DNA from: Streptomyces sp. SM10
GTDB taxonomy: Bacteria; Actinomycetota; Actinomycetes; Streptomycetales; Streptomycetaceae
Direction of reading: 5' to 3'
DNA length: 63,204 nucleotides
Assembly: GCF_002910915.1 (NCBI RefSeq)
Contig: NZ_NEUF01000181.1
Location: forward strand, 1-63,204
Shown here piece after piece: positions 24,158-33,293 of this stretch. The notes under the pieces were generated by a model. The model saw only the letters and a list, made by a program, of their open reading frames with translations, did no database searches and was not told where the DNA came from. Numbering within the stretch: the first letter of the stretch is position 1; each line of letters begins with the position of its first letter. Position numbers and translations under genes: made by a program.

Positions 24158-26661
24158 CAGTCACCACGAGTGCGCCCTCCGGGGGCGGCGAGGCGGCCGT
24201 TCCGCCCGAGGACCTCGTCACGCTCACGATCGACGGCATCGAGATCAGCGTGCCCAAGGGCACCCTCGTCATCCGCGCCGCCGAACTCCTCGGCATCGAG
24301 ATCCCGCGCTTCTGCGACCACCCGCTCCTCGACCCGGCCGGCGCCTGCCGGCAGTGCATCGTCGAGGTCGAGGGCCAGCGCAAGCCGATGGCCTCCTGCA
24401 CGATCACCTGCACCGACGGCATGGTCGTGAAGTCGCAGATCACCTCGCCCGTCGCGGAGAAGGCCCAGAAGGGGGTGATGGAGCTCCTGCTCATCAACCA
24501 CCCGCTGGACTGCCCGGTCTGCGACAAGGGCGGCGAGTGCCCCCTGCAGAACCAGGCGATGTCGCACGGCGGCGCCGACTCCCGCTTCGACGGGAAGAAG
24601 CGCACCTTCGAGAAACCCGTCCCCATCTCCACCCAGGTGCTGCTGGACCGTGAGCGGTGCGTGCTCTGCGCGCGGTGCACCCGGTTCTCCAACCAGGTGG
24701 CGGGCGACCCGATGATCGAGCTGATCGAGCGCGGCGCGCTCCAGCAGGTCGGCACCGGGGAGGGCGACCCCTTCGAGTCGTACTTCTCCGGGAACACCAT
24801 CCAGATCTGCCCGGTCGGGGCGCTCACCTCGGCGGCGTACCGCTTCCGCTCCCGGCCCTTCGACCTGGTGTCGACGCCCTCGGTGTGCGAGCACTGCGCC
24901 GGCGGCTGCGCCACCCGGACCGACCACCGGCGCGGCAAGGTCATGCGGCGGCTCGCCGCCAACGACCCCGAGGTCAACGAGGAGTGGCTCTGCGACAAGG
25001 GCCGCTTCGGCTTCCGCTACGCCCAGCAGCGCGACCGGCTCACCACGCCGCTCGTCCGCAACGCGGAGGGCGTGCTGGAGCCGGCGAGCTGGCCCGAGGC
25101 GCTGGAAGCCGCGGCGGCGGGTCTCTCGGCCGCACGGGGCAGGACCGGTGTCCTGACCGGAGGCCGGCTGACCGTCGAGGACGCCTACGCGTACAGCAAG
25201 TTCGCGCGGGTCGCCCTCGACACCAACGACATCGACTTCCGCGCCCGGGTCCACAGCGCCGAGGAGGCCGACTTCCTCGCCGCGCGGGTGGCGGGGCGCG
25301 GACGGGACCTGGACGGCAGCGGGGTCACGTACACCACGCTGGAGAAGGCACCGGCCGTCCTGCTCGCCGGCTTCGAGTCCGAGGAGGAGGCGCCCGGCGT
25401 CTTCCTGCGGCTGCGCAAGGCCCACCGCAAGCACGGGCAGCGGACGTTCGCACTCGCCTCGCACGCCAGCCGGGGCCTGGAGAAGGCGGGCGGCACGCTG
25501 CTCCCCGCCGCACCCGGCACCGAGACCGAATGGCTGGACGCCCTCGCGGGCGAGGTCGGCCTGGAGGGCGACGGAGCCGTCGCGGCCCAGGCGCTGCGCG
25601 GCGAAGGCGCCGTGATCGTGGTGGGTGAGCGGCTCGCCGCGGTGCCCGGCGGACTGACGGCCGCCCTGCGCACCGCCGCCGCGACCGGCGCCGCCCTGGT
25701 GTGGATCCCGCGCAGGGCAGGCGAGCGCGGCGCACTGGAGGCGGGCGCGCTCCCGTCGCTGCTGCCCGGCGGCCGGCCCGCGACGGACCCCCGCGCCAGG
25801 GAGGAGGTGGCGTCCCTGTGGGGCGTCGCCGAACTCCCCGCCCGCTTCGGACGCGACACCGGTCAGATCGTGGCGGCCGCCGCCACCGGCGAGCTTGCCG
25901 CGCTGCTGGTCGCGGGTGTCGACCCCGAGGACCTGCCCGACCCCGCGGCTGCGCTGCGCGCGCTGGACGAGGTCGGCTTCCTGGTCTCGCTGGAGCTGCG
26001 GCCCGGAGCGGTCACCGACCGCGCCGACGTGGTCCTCCCCGTCGCCGCGGTGGCGGAGAAGCCCGGCACCTTCCTCAACTGGGAGGGCAGAGCGCGGATG
26101 TTCGAGGCCGCGCTGAAGCCCGAGCAGCTGCCGAGGACGCTCTGCCCGACCGACGCGCGGGTGCTGCACATGCTGGCCGACGTCCTCGACGTCCACCTGG
26201 CGCTGCCCGATCTGCGGGCGGCCCGCCGTGAGCTCGACCGCCTCGGCGGCTGGGCGGGCGGCCACGCCGACGACCCGCGGGTGACGTCCAGCCCGGTGCC
26301 CAGGCCCGGCGACGGCGAGGCGGTCCTCGCGGGCCACCGGATGCTGCTCGACCGGGGCAGGCTCCAGGAGGGCGACGAGGCGCTGGCCGGTACCCGGCAC
26401 GCGGCCGTCGCCCGGCTCTCACCGGTCACCGCCGCCGAGTCCGGGGTGAAGGACGGCGACCTGCTGGCCGTCACCGGCCCCGCCGGCACCACCGAACTCC
26501 CGCTGGCGGTCACCGAGATGCCGGACCGGGTCGTATGGGTGCCGCTCGACTCCGTCGGCCGGGGCGTCCCCGCCGACACCGGCGCCCAGCCGGGCGGACT
26601 GGTCCGGATCGGTCCGGCCGCCCCGGGCTCCCACGTCGTGACAACGGAGGTAGGAGAGTGA
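24154..26661 (+). CDS. nuoG: NADH-quinone oxidoreductase subunit G (Fe-S chain, including N7 site)
   Basis: The 835-residue subunit carries an N-terminal [2Fe-2S] domain (CDHPLLDPAGACRQC) and the HxxxC-type N5 region (HPLDCPVCDKGGECPLQ). A ferredoxin-like pair (CVLCARC and CPVGA) follows. CEHCAGGC is then followed after exactly 27 residues by Cys, which is the CxxCxxxCx27C motif of the extra N7 cluster found in only some bacteria. The rest is a molybdopterin-oxidoreductase-like domain without visible cofactor residues. It overlaps nuoF and nuoH by 4 bases each. Confidence 0.96.
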   Translation: MTVTTSAPSGGGEAAVPPEDLVTLTIDGIEISVPKGTLVIRAAELLGIEIPRFCDHPLLDPAGACRQCIVEVEGQRKPMASCTITCTDGMVVKSQITSPVAEKAQKGVMELLLINHPLDCPVCDKGGECPLQNQAMSHGGADSRFDGKKRTFEKPVPISTQVLLDRERCVLCARCTRFSNQVAGDPMIELIERGALQQVGTGEGDPFESYFSGNTIQICPVGALTSAAYRFRSRPFDLVSTPSVCEHCAGGCATRTDHRRGKVMRRLAANDPEVNEEWLCDKGRFGFRYAQQRDRLTTPLVRNAEGVLEPASWPEALEAAAAGLSAARGRTGVLTGGRLTVEDAYAYSKFARVALDTNDIDFRARVHSAEEADFLAARVAGRGRDLDGSGVTYTTLEKAPAVLLAGFESEEEAPGVFLRLRKAHRKHGQRTFALASHASRGLEKAGGTLLPAAPGTETEWLDALAGEVGLEGDGAVAAQALRGEGAVIVVGERLAAVPGGLTAALRTAAATGAALVWIPRRAGERGALEAGALPSLLPGGRPATDPRAREEVASLWGVAELPARFGRDTGQIVAAAATGELAALLVAGVDPEDLPDPAAALRALDEVGFLVSLELRPGAVTDRADVVLPVAAVAEKPGTFLNWEGRARMFEAALKPEQLPRTLCPTDARVLHMLADVLDVHLALPDLRAARRELDRLGGWAGGHADDPRVTSSPVPRPGDGEAVLAGHRMLLDRGRLQEGDEALAGTRHAAVARLSPVTAAESGVKDGDLLAVTGPAGTTELPLAVTEMPDRVVWVPLDSVGRGVPADTGAQPGGLVRIGPAAPGSHVVTTEVGE

Positions 26662-28076
26662 CCGGCCTCGCCCAACTCGCCACGGCACCGCGGGGGACCG
26701 TCCTCGCGGCCGAGGACCTCTCCATGTTCGGCACGGACCCCTGGTGGCTCGTCGTCGTCAAGGCGGTGTTCTGCTTCGCGTTCCTCATGCTGACCGTGCT
26801 GTTCTCCATCGTGTGGGAGCGCAAGGTCGTCGCGTGGATGCAGCTGCGCATCGGCCCCAACCGGCACGGCCCCTGGGGCATGCTCCAGTCGCTCGCCGAC
26901 GGCATGAAGCTGATGTTGAAGGAAGACGTCGTCGTCAAGCGCGCCGACAAGGTCGTCTACATCCTGGCCCCGATCGTGGCCGCCGCACCGGCGTTCATGG
27001 CGGTCGCGGTGATCCCGTTCGGCCCCTCCGGCAACGAGGTCTCGATCTTCGGCCACCGCACGACGATGCAGCTGACCGACCTGCCGATCGCGATGCTGTA
27101 CATCCTCGCGGTCGCCTCGGTCGGCATCTACGGCATCGTGCTGGCCGGCTGGTCCTCCGGATCGACGTACCCGCTGCTCGGCGGTCTGCGCTCCTGCGCA
27201 CAGATGATCAGCTACGAGATCGCGATGGGCGCCGCGTTCGCCTCGGTGTTCCTCTACTCGGGGTCGATGTCGACCTCGGAGATCGTGGCGGCACAGGAGG
27301 ACCGCTGGTTCGTCCTCCTGCTGCCGGTCTCCTTCATCATCTACATCATCACGATGGTCGGGGAGACCAACCGCGCCCCGTTCGACATGCCCGAGTCCGA
27401 GGGTGACCTGGTCGGCGGCTTCAACACCGAGTACTCCTCCATCAAGTTCGCGATGTTCATGCTGGCCGAGTACGTCAACATGGTCACCGTCTCCGCGGTC
27501 TCCGTGACCCTCTTCCTCGGCGGCTGGCGGGCTCCGTACCCGGTCAGCACCTTCTGGGAGGGCGCGAACCACGGCTGGTGGCCGATGCTCTGGTTCGTCG
27601 TCAAGGTCCAGCTGCTCCTCTTCTTCTTCATCTGGCTGCGCGGCACCCTGCCCCGCGTCCGTTACGACCAGCTGATGAAGCTCGGCTGGAAGGTCCTGAT
27701 CCCGGTCTCCGTCGTCTGGCTGATGCTGGTCGCGACCGTCAGGGCGATGAACAACGAGGGCTACGACTACTCGAAGATCCTGCTGTACGTCGCCGGAGCC
27801 GTGATCGCGGTCCTGCTGATCTCCTTCGTCGCCGACATCTTCCGCGACCGGAAGACCAAGGCAGCCGAGGAGGCGGCCGGACCGGAGCCGGCGTTCGACC
27901 CGATGGCGGGCGGGTACCCGGTGCCACCGCTGCCCGGCCAGACACTGCCGCCGGTGCCGCGCCGCACGCCGAGGCGTGAGCGGGAGCTCGTTGTCAGTGG
28001 CGGGCCGGACACTCGGAGTGACGACCTGGTGAGCGACGGAAGTGCGAGTGACGGAAGGGAGGCCGACGGTGTCTGA
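26658..28076 (+). CDS. nuoH: NADH-quinone oxidoreductase subunit H, with long cytoplasmic tail
   Basis: The 472-residue membrane subunit has the conserved ERKVVAWMQLRIGPNRHG loop and GETNRAPFDMPESEGDLVGG, both at the quinone entry and E-channel, with about eight membrane spans. The final 75 residues are hydrophilic, rich in Pro and charged residues, and not part of the standard fold. GTG at 26658 overlaps nuoG; the 3' end overlaps nuoI by 8 bases. Confidence 0.96.
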   Translation: MTGLAQLATAPRGTVLAAEDLSMFGTDPWWLVVVKAVFCFAFLMLTVLFSIVWERKVVAWMQLRIGPNRHGPWGMLQSLADGMKLMLKEDVVVKRADKVVYILAPIVAAAPAFMAVAVIPFGPSGNEVSIFGHRTTMQLTDLPIAMLYILAVASVGIYGIVLAGWSSGSTYPLLGGLRSCAQMISYEIAMGAAFASVFLYSGSMSTSEIVAAQEDRWFVLLLPVSFIIYIITMVGETNRAPFDMPESEGDLVGGFNTEYSSIKFAMFMLAEYVNMVTVSAVSVTLFLGGWRAPYPVSTFWEGANHGWWPMLWFVVKVQLLLFFFIWLRGTLPRVRYDQLMKLGWKVLIPVSVVWLMLVATVRAMNNEGYDYSKILLYVAGAVIAVLLISFVADIFRDRKTKAAEEAAGPEPAFDPMAGGYPVPPLPGQTLPPVPRRTPRRERELVVSGGPDTRSDDLVSDGSASDGREADGV

Positions 28077-28665
28077 GTCATCGGAACCCTCGGGGGAGAA
28101 GTTCCAGAATCCTGTGGCCGGCTTCGGCGTGACCTTCAAGGCCATGTTCAAGAAGCGGCTCACCGAGCAGTACCCGGAGACGCAGAAGGTGACGGCGCCG
28201 CGCTTCCACGGCCGGCACCAGCTCAACCGTCACCCGGACGGGCTGGAGAAGTGCGTCGGCTGCGAGCTCTGCGCCTGGGCGTGTCCGGCGGACGCGATCT
28301 ACGTCGAGGGCGCGGACAACACGGACGAGGAGCGCTACTCCCCGGGGGAGCGCTACGGCCGCGTCTACCAGATCAACTACGCACGCTGCATCCTGTGCGG
28401 GCTCTGCATCGAGGCGTGCCCCACCCGGGCACTGACCATGACCAACGAGTTCGAGCTCGCCAACACCACCCGCGAGAGCCTCATCTACACCAAGGACGAG
28501 CTGCTCGCGGGCCTGGAGGAAGGCATGGTCGACAGCCCTCACGCGATCTTCCCCGGCATGGACGAACAGGACTACTACCGGGGCCTGGTGACCGAGGCCG
28601 CTTCCGGTACGGAGCGCCAGGTCGCCGTCTCCAAGGGAGAAGCGGACAAGGGGGTGGGCGCATGA
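28069..28665 (+). CDS. nuoI: NADH-quinone oxidoreductase subunit I (two [4Fe-4S] clusters)
   Basis: The 198-residue ferredoxin-like subunit has two CxxCxxCxxxCP motifs, CVGCELCAWACP and CILCGLCIEACP, binding clusters N6a and N6b that link the NADH arm to N2. The GTG at 28069 has GGAAGGGAGG upstream and lies within the nuoH end. About 60 residues follow the second motif, somewhat long but normal for actinobacteria. Confidence 0.96.
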   Translation: MSESSEPSGEKFQNPVAGFGVTFKAMFKKRLTEQYPETQKVTAPRFHGRHQLNRHPDGLEKCVGCELCAWACPADAIYVEGADNTDEERYSPGERYGRVYQINYARCILCGLCIEACPTRALTMTNEFELANTTRESLIYTKDELLAGLEEGMVDSPHAIFPGMDEQDYYRGLVTEAASGTERQVAVSKGEADKGVGA

Positions 28666-29513
28666 CCGCCACCCTGGCCGCGGCCACCGCCACGTCGACC
28701 GGCGAGGCCGTCCAGTTCTGGATTCTCGGCACCGTCGCCGTCATCGGGGCGCTCTCCACCGTCCTGATGAAGAAGGCGGTGCACAGTGCGCTGTCGCTCG
28801 CCGGCACCATGATCGTGCTGGCGGTCTTCTACCTCGCCAACGGCGCCTACTTCCTGGGCATCGTCCAGGTCGTCGTCTACACCGGCGCGATCATGATGCT
28901 GTTCCTCTTCGTCGTCATGCTCGTCGGCGTCACGGCGGCGGACTCGCTGAAGGAGACCCTCAAGGGGCAGCGCTGGCTGGCTGCCGCGTGCGGGCTCGGC
29001 TTCGGCGTCCTGCTGATCGCCGGCATCGGACAGGCGTCCCTCTCCACCTTCAACGGCCTGGGGGCGGCCAACGCCCAGCACGGCGGCAACGTCGAGGGCC
29101 TCGCCAACCTCATCTTCACCAAGTACGTCTTCGCCTTCGAGATCACCGGCGCCCTGCTGATCACGGCGACCGTCGGCGCGATGCTGCTCACCCACCGCGA
29201 GCGCACCGAACGCGCCAAGACGCAGCGGGAGCTCTCCCAGGAGCGGGTGCGCGGCAGCCACCTCCCGCCGCTGCCGGCCCCCGGTGTCTACGCCCGGCAC
29301 AACGCCGTGGACATCGCGGGACTGCTGCCGGACGGCACCCCGTCCGAGCTCACCGTCATGCAGACGCTGCGGCAGCGCGGCCAGATCCGGGACGTGTCCA
29401 GCGAATCGCTCGCCGACCTCAAGGCGCTGGAACAGCGCTCCGGGGAGCGGCTCGGACGTGACCGCGGGCCGGCCCGTGACCACGCGGAAGAAGAGGAGGA
29501 GGTCGCCAAGTGA
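28662..29513 (+). CDS. nuoJ: NADH-quinone oxidoreductase subunit J, with long C-terminal tail
   Basis: The 283-residue membrane subunit has five membrane spans in the first 180 residues, including the conserved helix region VVYTGAIMMLFLFVVML with its pi-bulge. A hydrophilic tail of about 100 residues ends in EEEEEVAK. The ATG at 28662 overlaps the nuoI stop by 4 bases; nuoK starts in its stop codon. Confidence 0.95.
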   Translation: MTATLAAATATSTGEAVQFWILGTVAVIGALSTVLMKKAVHSALSLAGTMIVLAVFYLANGAYFLGIVQVVVYTGAIMMLFLFVVMLVGVTAADSLKETLKGQRWLAAACGLGFGVLLIAGIGQASLSTFNGLGAANAQHGGNVEGLANLIFTKYVFAFEITGALLITATVGAMLLTHRERTERAKTQRELSQERVRGSHLPPLPAPGVYARHNAVDIAGLLPDGTPSELTVMQTLRQRGQIRDVSSESLADLKALEQRSGERLGRDRGPARDHAEEEEEVAK

Positions 29514-29809
29514 ATCCGGTCAACTACCTCTACCTCGCGGCCCTTTTGTTCACGATCGGCGCCTCGGGCGTCCTGATCAGGCGGAACGCGATCGTGGTGT
29601 TCATGTGCATCGAGCTGATGCTCAACGCCTGCAACCTCACGCTCGTCGCGTTCTCCCGCATGCACGGCAACCTCGACGGCCAGATCATCGCCTTCTTCAC
29701 GATGGTCGTCGCCGCCGCGGAGGTCGTCATCGGGCTCGCGATCATCGTGTCGCTGTTCCGCTCCCGCCACTCGGCCTCGGTCGACGACGCCAGCCTGATG
29801 AAGCTGTAA
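29510..29809 (+). CDS. nuoK: NADH-quinone oxidoreductase subunit K
   Basis: The 99-residue subunit has three membrane spans with buried glutamates in CIELMLNACNL and VVAAAEVVIGLAI, which are essential for proton movement in the family. GTG at 29510 overlaps the nuoJ stop by 4 bases. Confidence 0.97.
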   Translation: MNPVNYLYLAALLFTIGASGVLIRRNAIVVFMCIELMLNACNLTLVAFSRMHGNLDGQIIAFFTMVVAAAEVVIGLAIIVSLFRSRHSASVDDASLMKL

Positions 29810-29821
29810 GGGGTCGGAATC

Positions 29822-31717
29822 GTGGAAAACCTGATTGCGCTGCTGGTCGCGGCGCCCCTGCTCGGAGCGGCGGTACTGCTCTGCGGTGGCCGCCGGCTGG
29901 ACCGGGCCGGACACTGGATCGGCACGGTGCTCGCCGCCGCGTCGTTCGTCATCGGCGTCGTGCTCTTCACCGACATGCTGGGCAAGGGCGCCGAGGACCG
30001 CGCCCTGCACCAGAAGCTGTTCAGCTGGATCCCCGTCGAGGGGTTCCAGGCCGATGTGGCCTTCCAGCTCGACCAGTTGTCGATGACGTTCGTCCTGCTG
30101 ATCACCGGTGTGGGCACGCTGATCCACATCTACTCCATCGGCTACATGGAGCACGACGAGCGCCGCCGCCGCTTCTTCGGCTATCTGAACCTCTTCCTCG
30201 CGGCGATGCTCGTCCTGGTCATCGCCGACAACTACCTGCTGCTGTACGTCGGGTGGGAGGGCGTCGGTCTGGCGTCGTACCTGCTCATCGGATTCTGGCA
30301 GCACAAGCCCAGCGCGGCCACCGCCGCCAAGAAGGCCTTCCTGGTCAACCGGGTCGGTGACATGGGCCTCTCCATCGCGATCATGCTGATGTTCACCACC
30401 TTCGGCACCTTCGCCTTCGGGCCGGTGTTCGAGGCGACCGGGGACACCAGCGAGGGCAAGCTCACCGCGATCGGTCTGATGCTGCTCCTCGCCGCCTGCG
30501 GCAAGTCGGCCCAGGTGCCGCTGCAGTCCTGGCTCGGTGACGCGATGGAGGGCCCGACCCCGGTCTCGGCCCTCATCCACGCCGCCACCATGGTGACCGC
30601 CGGTGTCTACCTCATCGTCCGCTCCGGCGCGATCTTCAACGCCGCCCCCGACGCCCAGCTGGTCGTCGTGGTCGTCGGCGCGGTCACGCTGATCTTCGGT
30701 GCGATCGTCGGTTGCGCCAAGGACGACATCAAGAAGGCCCTCGCCGGGTCGACGATGTCGCAGATCGGCTACATGATCCTCGCCGCGGGCCTCGGCCCCA
30801 TCGGCTACGTCTTCGCGATCATGCACCTGGTGACGCACGGCTTCTTCAAGGCCGGGCTCTTCCTCGGCGCCGGTTCGGTCATGCACGGGATGAACGACGA
30901 GGTGGACATGCGGAGGTACGGAGGCCTGCGGAGGTTCATGCCGGTCACGTTCGTCACCTTCGGACTCGGCTACCTCGCGATCATCGGCTTCCCGGGCCTG
31001 TCCGGTTTCTTCTCCAAGGACAAGATCATCGAAGCGGCCTTCGCCAAGGGCGGCACCGAGGGCTGGATCCTCGGCTCCGTGGCCCTGCTGGGCGCCGCGA
31101 TCACCGCCTTCTACATGACGCGCGTGATGCTGATGACCTTCTTCGGCGAGAAGCGCTGGCAACCGGACGCGGAAGGCCACGAGCCGCACCCGCACGAGTC
31201 ACCGAAGTCCATGACGATCCCCATGATCGTGCTGGCCTTCGGGTCGGTGTTCGCCGGTGGCTTCTTCTCCGTCGGCGACCGCTTCCTGCACTGGCTGGAG
31301 CCGGTCACCGGACACGACCACGGACACGCCCCGGTCAGCGCGACCACCGTCACCGCCGCCACCATGGTGGTGCTCGTCATCGGTGTCGCCATCGCCTGGG
31401 CCATGTACGGGCGCAGGCCCGTCCCCGCCGTCGCCCCGCGCGGCTCGCTGCTCACCAGGGCGGCCCGCCGGGACCTGCTCCAGGACGACTTCAACCACGT
31501 GGTCCTGGTCCGGGGAGGCGAGCACCTCACCCGCTCCCTGGTCTACGTCGACCACTCCCTGGTCGACGGCGTCGTCAACGGCACGGCCGCCTCGATGGGC
31601 GGGCTCTCCGGCCGGCTGCGCAAGCTGCAGAACGGCTACGCCCGCTCCTACGCGGTCTCGATGTTCGGCGGTGCGGCGGTCCTCATCGCCGCGACCCTGC
31701 TGATGAGGGCGGTCTGA
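29822..31717 (+). CDS. nuoL: NADH-quinone oxidoreductase subunit L (antiporter-like)
   Basis: The 631-residue antiporter-like subunit shows GWEGVGLASYLLIGFW, the conserved lysine region GKSAQVPLQSWLGDAMEGPTPVSALIHAATMV (key parts KSAQVPLQSWL and PTPVSALIHA), and a long C-terminal section for the lateral helix. It is one of the three proton channels. GTG at 29822 lies 12 bases after nuoK. Confidence 0.97.
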   Translation: MENLIALLVAAPLLGAAVLLCGGRRLDRAGHWIGTVLAAASFVIGVVLFTDMLGKGAEDRALHQKLFSWIPVEGFQADVAFQLDQLSMTFVLLITGVGTLIHIYSIGYMEHDERRRRFFGYLNLFLAAMLVLVIADNYLLLYVGWEGVGLASYLLIGFWQHKPSAATAAKKAFLVNRVGDMGLSIAIMLMFTTFGTFAFGPVFEATGDTSEGKLTAIGLMLLLAACGKSAQVPLQSWLGDAMEGPTPVSALIHAATMVTAGVYLIVRSGAIFNAAPDAQLVVVVVGAVTLIFGAIVGCAKDDIKKALAGSTMSQIGYMILAAGLGPIGYVFAIMHLVTHGFFKAGLFLGAGSVMHGMNDEVDMRRYGGLRRFMPVTFVTFGLGYLAIIGFPGLSGFFSKDKIIEAAFAKGGTEGWILGSVALLGAAITAFYMTRVMLMTFFGEKRWQPDAEGHEPHPHESPKSMTIPMIVLAFGSVFAGGFFSVGDRFLHWLEPVTGHDHGHAPVSATTVTAATMVVLVIGVAIAWAMYGRRPVPAVAPRGSLLTRAARRDLLQDDFNHVVLVRGGEHLTRSLVYVDHSLVDGVVNGTAASMGGLSGRLRKLQNGYARSYAVSMFGGAAVLIAATLLMRAV

Positions 31718-31721
31718 TCCC

Positions 31722-33293
31722 ATGTCCTTTCCCCTCCTGACAGCGACGGCGGCGCTCCCGGCGATCGGAGCGATCGCCACCGCGGCCGTCCCGGCGGCCC
31801 GGCGCACCGCGGCCAAGTGGCTCGCACTGCTCGTCTCGCTGGCCACGCTCGTCCTGGCCGGCATCGTGTTCGCCCGCTTCGAACCGGGCGGCGACCGCTA
31901 CCAGCTCACCGAGTCGCACGCCTGGATCAAGGACTTCGGCGTCCGCTACGAACTGGGCGTCGACGGCATCGGGGTGGCGCTCCTCGCGCTCACCGCGCTG
32001 CTGATCCCCTTCGTCATCCTCGCGGGCTGGCACGACGCCGATCCCCTGGAAACGAACTCCAGCCGCTGGCGCCCGACCCAGGGCTTCTTCGCCCTGATCC
32101 TCATGGTCGAGGCGATGGTGATCCTGTCCTTCGTGGCCACCGACGTCTTCCTCTTCTACATCCTCTTCGAAGCCATGCTCATCCCGATGTACTTCCTCAT
32201 CGGCGGCTTCGGGGACCGGGCGCACTCGGGCAGCGACGAGAACGCGGCGGCGCAGCGCAGCTACGCCGCGGTGAAGTTCCTCCTCTACAACCTCGTCGGC
32301 GGGCTCATCATGCTGGCGGCCGTCATCGGGCTCTACGTCGTCGCGGGGAGCTTCTCCCTCTCCGAGATCGCCGAGGCCCGGGCCAACGGCTCGCTGGACA
32401 TGGCGACCTCCACCGAGCGGTGGCTCTTCCTCGGGTTCTTCTTCGCCTTCGCGGTGAAGGCGCCGCTCTGGCCGCTGCACACCTGGCTCCCCAACGCGAT
32501 GGGGGAGGCGACCACCCCGGTGGCCGTCCTCATCACCGCCGTCGTCGACAAGGTCGGCACCTTCGCGATGCTGCGCTTCTGCCTCCAGCTCTTCCCGGAG
32601 GCCAGCAAGTGGGCGACGCCGGTGATCCTCGTCCTGGCGCTGGTCTCCATCGTCTACGGCGCGCTCCTCGCGGTCGGCCAGCGCGACATCAAGCGGCTCA
32701 TCGCCTACGCGTCGATCTCGCACTTCGGCTTCATCGTGCTCGGGATCTTCGCGATGACGAGCCAGGGCCAGTCGGGCGCCACGCTCTACATGGTCAACCA
32801 CGGAATCTCGACGGCCGCGCTCATGCTGGTCGCGGGATTCCTCATCACCCGGCGTGGCTCGCGGCTCATCGCCGACTACGGCGGGGTGCAGAAGGTGGCG
32901 CCCGTCCTGGCGGGAACGTTCCTCATCGGCGGTCTGGCCACCCTCTCGCTGCCCGGGCTCGCACCGTTCGTCAGTGAGTTCCTGGTCCTGGTCGGAGCCT
33001 TCAGCGCGTACCCGGTGGCGGGCATCATCGCCACCGTCGGCATCGTGCTCGCCGCGCTCTACGTCCTCGTCCTGTACCAGCGGACGATGACGGGCCCGGT
33101 CAGGGAGGGGATCGGGGGCATGCCCGACCTCAAGGTCCGTGAGCTGGCGGTGGCCGTCCCGCTGATCGCCCTGCTGATCTTCCTGGGCGTCTTCCCGAAG
33201 CCGCTCACCGACGTCGTCAACCCGGCGGTGCAGCACACCATGCAGGACGTACAGAAGAAGGACCCCCAGCCCGAGGTGGAGGCCGCCAAGTGA
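31722..33293 (+). CDS. nuoM: NADH-quinone oxidoreductase subunit M (antiporter-like)
   Basis: The 523-residue subunit has about 14 membrane spans, the conserved glutamate in FYILFEAMLIPMYF, and the lysine region KAPLWPLHTWLPNAMGEAT. It is the second proton channel. It starts 4 bases after nuoL and its stop overlaps nuoN. Confidence 0.97.
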   Translation: MSFPLLTATAALPAIGAIATAAVPAARRTAAKWLALLVSLATLVLAGIVFARFEPGGDRYQLTESHAWIKDFGVRYELGVDGIGVALLALTALLIPFVILAGWHDADPLETNSSRWRPTQGFFALILMVEAMVILSFVATDVFLFYILFEAMLIPMYFLIGGFGDRAHSGSDENAAAQRSYAAVKFLLYNLVGGLIMLAAVIGLYVVAGSFSLSEIAEARANGSLDMATSTERWLFLGFFFAFAVKAPLWPLHTWLPNAMGEATTPVAVLITAVVDKVGTFAMLRFCLQLFPEASKWATPVILVLALVSIVYGALLAVGQRDIKRLIAYASISHFGFIVLGIFAMTSQGQSGATLYMVNHGISTAALMLVAGFLITRRGSRLIADYGGVQKVAPVLAGTFLIGGLATLSLPGLAPFVSEFLVLVGAFSAYPVAGIIATVGIVLAALYVLVLYQRTMTGPVREGIGGMPDLKVRELAVAVPLIALLIFLGVFPKPLTDVVNPAVQHTMQDVQKKDPQPEVEAAK

